64,000 bases of DNA. Source: Pyrenula massariospora (Eukaryota; Ascomycota; Eurotiomycetes; Pyrenulales; Pyrenulaceae). Below, piece after piece: positions 57,953 through 64,000 of this stretch (within the stretch, counting starts at the first letter, position 1; each line of letters begins with the position of its first letter). The translations under genes were made by a program, and so were the position numbers. The notes beneath the pieces were generated by a model. The model was given only the letters and a program-made list of their open reading frames with translations, had not been told where the DNA came from and searched no databases. The stretch covers positions 434,001-498,000 of the forward strand of contig JAGFMI010000011.1 of NCBI GenBank assembly GCA_021030905.1, written 5' to 3'.

Positions 57953-59743
57953 TTATGGTTGGTTCGGATTGTATACGCCGCTCCCATCTCCTCCTTGCTG
58001 TTCAGCGGTATTTGGGTGGATGACCATATATCCACATGGATATCCACCTTGGTCTCCAAATGGCGGATCCTGGTTTGGAACCTTAGGGAAGTCATTATTA
58101 AATGAAATATGCGCAGCAACTCCACCATAGTACGGATTTCCAGTATTACCCGGCCATTCTGGAGCGTTTGGGTCGCCATGCTGATTAATTTGTATTTTGC
58201 ACGCGTCGATCATGTTCTTATATGTTCCACCGTCTCCATCTCCCCTGCTTCCAAATAGGTCTGAGCACTTAATGTTCTGATCACACGTGTTGTCAAAATG
58301 ACCATGCCAGACGCTCTTACTGGGTCCGACGTCTGCGTCAAGATTTTGCCCTGGATGTAGAGTGCCGTCTTTGTTCATGTTCAAGCAGTCGCCGTTTAAA
58401 CGCGCGGCCATGCCTGGGTAGTCCAGTTCGTAATTATCAATGGTGGCTCCTGCTGGTGCCCAAGGACCGTAACAGACTGAGTCATGAAGTTGAGTGTATA
58501 GACCTGGTTTCGGTATGTCTTTCGGGTTGACGAGGCCGGAGCGCGGTGGCGGCATCTTCCAGTTTGGATCCCTACAGTCCGGAACCTTCTTGTCGCCATC
58601 TCGACCCATCCACATCATGGCACGATAATTGCCGGATTGGAAGATGTTAACCTTTTCGCTGCCAGCACCAGGATGGTAAATAGCAACTTCAAAAGCTTGG
58701 GCAAGAGGATCGGCATAGAGACGAGGCAGGCCAATATTCCCCATAATACTGTCAATTATTTTGTTCTTATCATCACCTGGACCAAAGTCGCAATAGTCAT
58801 CGAAGGGATAGTCACGAGAAGCTAGTACGTTCGTTTGATCCTCTGCAGATTCGTCCCGACGGTGAAACTTTGAATCTCCTGCTGGGCAAGGAGGATCATT
58901 GTCAGGGGGTGGGGGATCTGTTGCCGGTTTTAAAGTAATTTTGCCGTCATAGTTTAATTTTCTTGTGACTGGTGGCGGAGCAGGAGGAGCAACAGGAGGA
59001 GGTGTACCTATCCTTCTAATAATGTATTGCTCTGCAATCCAAATAACAAGGCCAAAAGAAGGGGCCCCAATGGTTATAGCAAGACAGATTGCCGAGTTCC
59101 TGAAGAGTCTTTTGTTAGCTTCTATAAACCATGTGAATCTCGCATTGGTACCAAAGGGGTTTAGATCAAGTTTTTCTTACGCTGTCAATATCGCTTTGAG
59201 GTCTGTCAAAAACCGTCGTGTCGTTCGGGGAGACCCTAGCGGACCATTATGGGGGAGTTCGAGGCGGCTGGGAGCTGTGACCGCTCTGAATACATTGTCA
59301 ACTAGATTGTGGGCCGTCTGAGCCGATTCCACGTCGGTCAGAGTTGTTCGGCTTGCAGCAGGTCTCATCTGTCCGGAAGCCATCTGAATACCTTGTGGGA
59401 TGGCACGAGTGCTTCCCCACAGGGTAATTGCCAGCTGGCAGGTTTGATCACGAAGCCTTTGAGCCAAAGTTCTTCTTACCGGTGGTTCTGGCGTTGTCCC
59501 TCCTCCTACAGCCCCCGACTGTCCAACTCCTTGGACGGCACCTCCAACTATAATATTAGATCGCATCTTGTGCGGGTGATGAGGAACATCTCGTTGTTGT
59601 TTTGGAGGGTCGATTTCGTTTAACACAGCTTGCAATTCATCGTCTGTTGGCGACTCGTAGCCAGACTTGCCGCAGTCCTCCAGAGAGGAGGAAACCTTAT
59701 CAAGGAGTGATAGGCAGAGGATAGATATAAAAGCTACCTTCAT
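57953..59743 (-). CDS. Unrecognised secreted/membrane protein, 569 aa, two exons
   Basis: Exons are 59181-59743 and 57953-59099, with an 81 bp intron (GTAAGA to CTTCAG) and a joined frame of 1710 bases. The start at 59743 opens a signal peptide (MKVAFISILCLSLLDKVSS). The order is an N-terminal region of about 165 residues with a Gly-rich patch (IIVGGAVQGVGQSGAVGGG) and an arginine-rich helical part, one hydrophobic helix at 190-212, a Pro-rich linker (PPPVAPPAPPP and DPPPPDNDPP), and a C-terminal domain of about 300 residues. That last domain contains YCDFGPGDD, FEVAIYHPG, ten or so Gly-Asp turns and several cysteines (PDCRD, SVCYG, GDCLN, NTCDQ, IKCSD, DACKI, YPCGY). I do not recognise any family. 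It may be a type I membrane protein with a cysteine-rich soluble domain. The flanks are gene-poor, and the sequence is richer in A+T than neighbouring housekeeping genes. Confidence 0.7.
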
Positions 59744-61685
59744 AATGATTTGAGAATGAGGTAGAATTTTGGTAACTGATTGATAGCGATAAATCTTGCG
59801 AAATGGCCCCGCAAGATATTTATATGTATATTGTGAGGCTTGTAACTGCAGCATGAAACGATTTCCGATGGTGGCAGATATTGCAATGCACAAGGCGCGG
59901 CGAATTTGCTTGGCAGATCACCTGAGATTTTGGGATCGGGTCGACATAAGTTGTTTGCCGTAACGCTTTCTGGTTTCAAATGATCAGATAAATCGATAGG
60001 TAGAACTTCCAAGATGTTATACCGATGTGTCATTGTATCACCATCATTGCCACCATTTGAGGCAATACATGAATCAACCTTAAAGGGTACCTTAGCACGG
60101 CATTCCATTTACGCGCTCAAAATGCTGTGAAGAAGATAGTGTGAAGAGGCTCGGCATTTGCAAAGATTCCATTAGATGACTGGGCATTTGGTAAGATGGT
60201 CATGTTGAGCTGGGAACATAGGAATGGCCCTTGGGCGAGGGAAGACTGTAAGGCAGGCCACCCATGAGGAACCTAACATCGGCAAAAAGACTTGGATAAA
60301 CCGATCGCAGAGTTCGTATAGATAATGAGTGTATCTTGATCACGTGTCAGACGGAAGTTGTCCGAGTCAGGTATCCCAAGATTTTCCCGGGATCGTTTCC
60401 AGATCTTTCTTGAGGGGAGGAGATGCACCAGAAAGCCTCGCAGCAGGGATTGGCGAAAACTAAGGAGGACTTCCGGCCGGAAACTGGACTACCAAAACAC
60501 GAAGATTCTGCAAATAACAAAGCTGAAAGCGATTCTTTTGCTGGGACACTTACGATCTGTAACCTACATTGACGCAATAGCGAGATAAATCCGCGCCGCG
60601 GGGCAGAGCCCAAAGGATTCGTAAATCTTGGCTGAATTCTCCATGTTCCGTCTTCCTGTTACCTAATGTAACGAACATTTGTGAAACAAGCCACTTCCCT
60701 GCCATTGTGATCAAACGGTTGCCGCAATAAGGCAAGGTTGCCAATAGGCTCATGGAGATTTTTGCTTTCCTAGTCTGTGAGCCAACTGCGCAACGCCCCG
60801 CAGCATCTGCACGACATTAGCTGTGCCTCTGTCTTTTTGGTCCAGTTGCGTAGGGCTGGATCAGCCCAACTCCGGCCGAGACATTCCTAGGGAACGTGTG
60901 GACATAGAGGCTCAAGTGCCGAACCTTGGATGTTCTAAAACCTTTATGAATGGCGCTTGGAGCGCCTTTTGTACGCTCTGTATTGTTGCCTTGCTACATG
61001 GCTGTCTATGTTTGCTTAGGAGGCATGCCATTTGAACAAATCAAAGGCTCTAAACCCTGCTATCGCAGAAGTTCTTTACTCTACAACTCAAGTGCCGAAC
61101 CATCTTTCGGTCAGTGCGCCGCATATCCTTGTTCAGATCACGCACTTCGCTGTGTTCAGTTTGGACGTCGTAGCCTGTGCTGCGCAGATCAAGCTGCGCG
61201 CTGGCGAGGAAGCCGTGAAAGTCATATCATGCATGTCGTAGGTCGTGTTGTGCCTCAAGGGTGCTGTCGTCACTGTAACCTTCTGGCGGCAGGATGAATC
61301 AGAAAAGATGGAGAAAAGGGAGGGGGTGTTGATTTTGTAGAAGACAGAAGGACCGGAATAGCTCAATGATGAGCTTGTCGATCTAGAATAAGTCGGTTGA
61401 TCAGATATATAAGCTAAGGATGATAAGGTGCTTGACAGAGAAGCACCTCTTAACAAATCTTTCTGCCGCCCTTGTACTCAGGCCCCATCCAGAGAATTCG
61501 CCATGGTACGAAGGCCTAGCCGAAACATCGTTTTCTCGTGCGCTACTTCGCGCTAAGCCTCAAAATGCCACTTCCGCCTGATCCTGTGACATTTTCTCAA
61601 CCCTTGTGCCCCAATATCCACTTTTCAATCTCATTTCTTTCAAAGGAGCAGCGCTGCTTCGCGTTACACCACACGTTCTTATGAG
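59744..61685. other. 1.9 kb region without a supported gene
   Basis: 5' flank of the membrane protein and 3' flank of the ankyrin gene. One minus-strand frame (59740-60108) starts with ATG and reads like protein at its beginning but has no domain; it overlaps the neighbouring start codon. Confidence 0.45.
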
Positions 61686-63919
61686 CTAACAGTGCTTACG
61701 TCCGATGAGAACCACCCCGAGCGGCAGGAGAACGCACAACGTGAGAAGGACGAGGAGAACAGAGACACCGCTTGCCAGTACATAAGGTATTCTTATTCTT
61801 ACCGGCAGCTTTAGGGGTGAGGACTTCGCATCCCCAATGCTCGCGCTCGTCTCATTCACTGACTGCGTGACGGCTGGGGGATCTAATGCTGAGTTAAAGA
61901 ATTTTAGAACCGACTCCGCCCCTACCTGCCTTGCCAGGTCCAGAGGGGTCTTACCGGCAAAATCCGGTTGACGAAGGAGCTCTGCGTTGCCAAGGTCTAC
62001 GACCTTTTGCAGCGCTGCGGCGTTATCGTACCATGCCGCGTAATGAAGCATCGTACGCCCTTGGTGATCTTCCACGGCGATACTCTTGTAGAGGTGGGCC
62101 AGAAAGTCGATGATCTCTATGCGTCGGGTTTGAGCAGCGAAGTGGAGCAACGTCTTTCCGCTCGGGGACGTTAAGACAGAATCCGAAGGGTATGCTAGCT
62201 CGAGGAAATGTGAGGTCAATTCGATGTTTCCACGCATGACAGCATATTGCAAAGGAGTCCTTCCTAAATGGTCTCGGACAGATAGACAAGGTAGATGGTC
62301 CTTGGCAACTCGATTTATTTCATTTGGGCTCGTCGTTTTCGACCACGACAAGTAGTGGGCAATGGTCATCCCATCACAGTCCTGAGCGTAAATTTCGATA
62401 GGGCCGTCATATGTAAGGAGCATCCGCCTCATGATCTGGTTAGGCGACTGATGAAAGCAGGTTCGGCCAGCAGAATTGCGACTGAAAGGATCGCAACCAG
62501 CTTCGAGCAGCGTTCGGGCAGCTTCATATAATTTACCCCGAGCAGCCACGATATGGAGAGGTGTGCTGTGTCTTCTTAGTATGCCCTGTAGTAAATTCTT
62601 GACTCATCAGGTCACACATACTCGCCATCTTTGTCAGTAATTTCCACACTTGCGCCGTAGCTAATCAGGAGCTTGATCATCGACAGATGGCCATGAAACG
62701 CTGCAATCTACCCAATTCAGCATAAGCATTGATGTGACGGAAGCATGACAAACATGTAAGAGCGTTGCCCCGCTCGCTAAGATATCATGGGGCGAAGCTT
62801 TCCCAGCTCGGAATAATGACTCTATTGAGAAAACATCACCATTTCTGGCAAGACCAACAACACTTGAATCCGCTGCGATGATTCGCGGGAAGCGTAAATT
62901 GAAGTGAGTCGACAGTGAAAGCGTTGCATGCATATCCATGTAGACTCGAACGCTGAAATCCAAGCGCCTATATGACGATATCGGCAGACGGATACACAAG
63001 CCGCATGAGCGACCAGATAAGGTCTTTTGGAATAGATCATTCCTGTCCATTTGAGGCAGTCGAATTGACCGATATATAGAACCAATCTCTAGGACTGTGG
63101 TGAATATTGATGGGTGCAGATAACACACGTAATCGGTTCTGTTCGACAAATCTGGGGGTCGGTTAGGTAAGAGCGAGACCTGTGGCGTACTCTCCGGAGA
63201 ATCGATTTTGGGTTCGTACTCTGATGCTTCTGTGAAAGCTAAAATAGGAGATTTGTGTGTCTTCGTAACGCTTTGAGCGTGTGATCGAAACGAAACCGTT
63301 TGAAGGGTTTTTGGATCGGCTCCTGAAATCGTGATGCATTCAGGCTCTTCCATTCCGATGTGAATTCCGTCATGGTCCATGACTTTCTGATGTCTAAATT
63401 TCTCTGATAATAGCTTTTGTAGAGAAATTTGTAGTTTGCTGGACCAGGCTCAGCCATGTTAGGCATGAGTGTCAAAGCAAGAGCGATTACTTACAGCTGT
63501 GCTAGATGGAGCTCTAACCCAAATTCGTTGTGGTAAATCTGAAGTCGATTGAGGAATTTTCCAAGCCAGTTTTCAGAGTCAATGGGCCACTTGAGCCTTT
63601 CCCAAGTTTTTCTAACCTGACCATCTCTCATTCTGTGCTGTGACTTCAGTATCTTTGCGTTAACAGCTTGTAAGTCTGTTAAACAGTCAGCCAAGCGCGA
63701 CGCAAAACTACCAGATACCTGAAAGTAGCCGTCATTTTCTCGTTGAAGTTGGTCTAGAGCCGTAAATGTGCGATGAAGGCCCTTGAGAAGACTGCAGTAG
63801 TATTCGATCTCTGGCGGTGCTCCGCAAAAGTCGTGAAAGATTTTGTAGAGGGTGGAGGACAATTTGCGGGCCGTCAGTAACACTGTAAGAGCGCTCACAG
63901 AAGTGGAAAATGGATCCAT
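61686..63919 (-). CDS. HeLo-like N-terminal domain / ankyrin-repeat / transmembrane protein, 693 aa, four exons
   Basis: Exons are 63495-63919, 62754-63438, 62622-62707 and 61686-62571, with introns of 46-56 bp and a joined frame of 2082 bases. The N-terminus (MDPFSTSVSALTVLLTARKL, then PEIEYYCSLLKGLHRTFTAL) fits the fungal Helo_like_N/STAND N-terminal helical domain that in other proteins acts as a cell-death or signalling effector. A middle region of about 200 residues has no domain. Ankyrin repeats run from about 350 to 620, with GATLLHIAAFHGHLSMIKLL, HSTPLHIVAARG, GRTPLQYAVMRGN, GKTLLHFAAQTRR and GRTMLHYAAWYDN. The protein ends with one hydrophobic helix (YVLASGVSVLLVLLTLCVLL) and a short tail (GRKHC). 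The third intron (acceptor AAGAAG) is the weakest join. No NACHT or NB-ARC nucleotide-binding motif is present, unlike a full NLR. Confidence 0.82.
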
Positions 63920-64000
63920 GACGATACATAAACGGACCTGTGATAATCCTCTAATGGGGGAGCAAACCCAAATTAGCGCTGGTTAGGGGGTTCTGCTATG

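Noticed and set aside
1-64000. Retroelements, virus-like elements and DNA transposons
   Set aside because: No reverse transcriptase, integrase, capsid, transposase or long terminal repeat pattern could be recognised in any frame.

Overview
The window is nuclear DNA of a filamentous ascomycete (Pezizomycotina). The genes carry many short introns (about 46-140 bp) with GT donors. The families present are typical of that group: DUF7137, fungal CorA-like, OTT_1508-like deaminase, Mediator 27, Dip5-like permease, CYP52-like P450 and HeLo-like/ankyrin proteins. A Leotiomycete is my best guess, but that rests on general impression only. Gene models were built by joining exons by hand. In each multi-exon case the joined length is a multiple of three and the splice keeps family motifs in frame; domain names are from memory, with no database search.

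Layout. 1-8.4 kb: a six-cysteine secreted protein, a 64-residue orphan, a DUF7137 surface protein with a hidden last exon, and an OTT_1508-like deaminase. 8.4-13.3 kb: a Nudix hydrolase, 3.2 kb without convincing genes, then Mediator subunit 27. 14.0-22.7 kb: a compact trio of a kinase-TPR protein (+), a CorA-like membrane protein (-) and a kinase-pseudokinase (+). 23.1-31.9 kb: a 62-residue three-exon gene, a phospholipid scramblase, a family 25 glycosyltransferase and a Dip5-like amino-acid permease. 33.4-43.7 kb: an intracellular-type subtilase, a small membrane protein, an O-methyltransferase and a histidine phosphatase. 44.9-49.9 kb: a Fungal_trans_2-like regulator, C-4 methylsterol oxidase (ERG25) and a ubiquitin C-terminal hydrolase. 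51.1-64 kb: a repeat-containing orphan, a cytochrome P450, 2.9 kb of gene-poor DNA, an unrecognised secreted/membrane protein and a HeLo-like/ankyrin/TM protein.

Housekeeping genes (MED27, ERG25, UCH, scramblase, permease) alternate with accessory genes of the kind used in fungal signalling and self/non-self recognition (kinase-TPR, CorA-like, kinase-pseudokinase, OTT_1508 deaminase, HeLo-ankyrin). The trio at 14.0-22.7 kb is the best candidate for a functional module: two genes share a 213 bp divergent promoter and two end 41 bp apart tail to tail. No retroelement, virus-like element, DNA transposon, tRNA, rRNA or CRISPR array could be supported.
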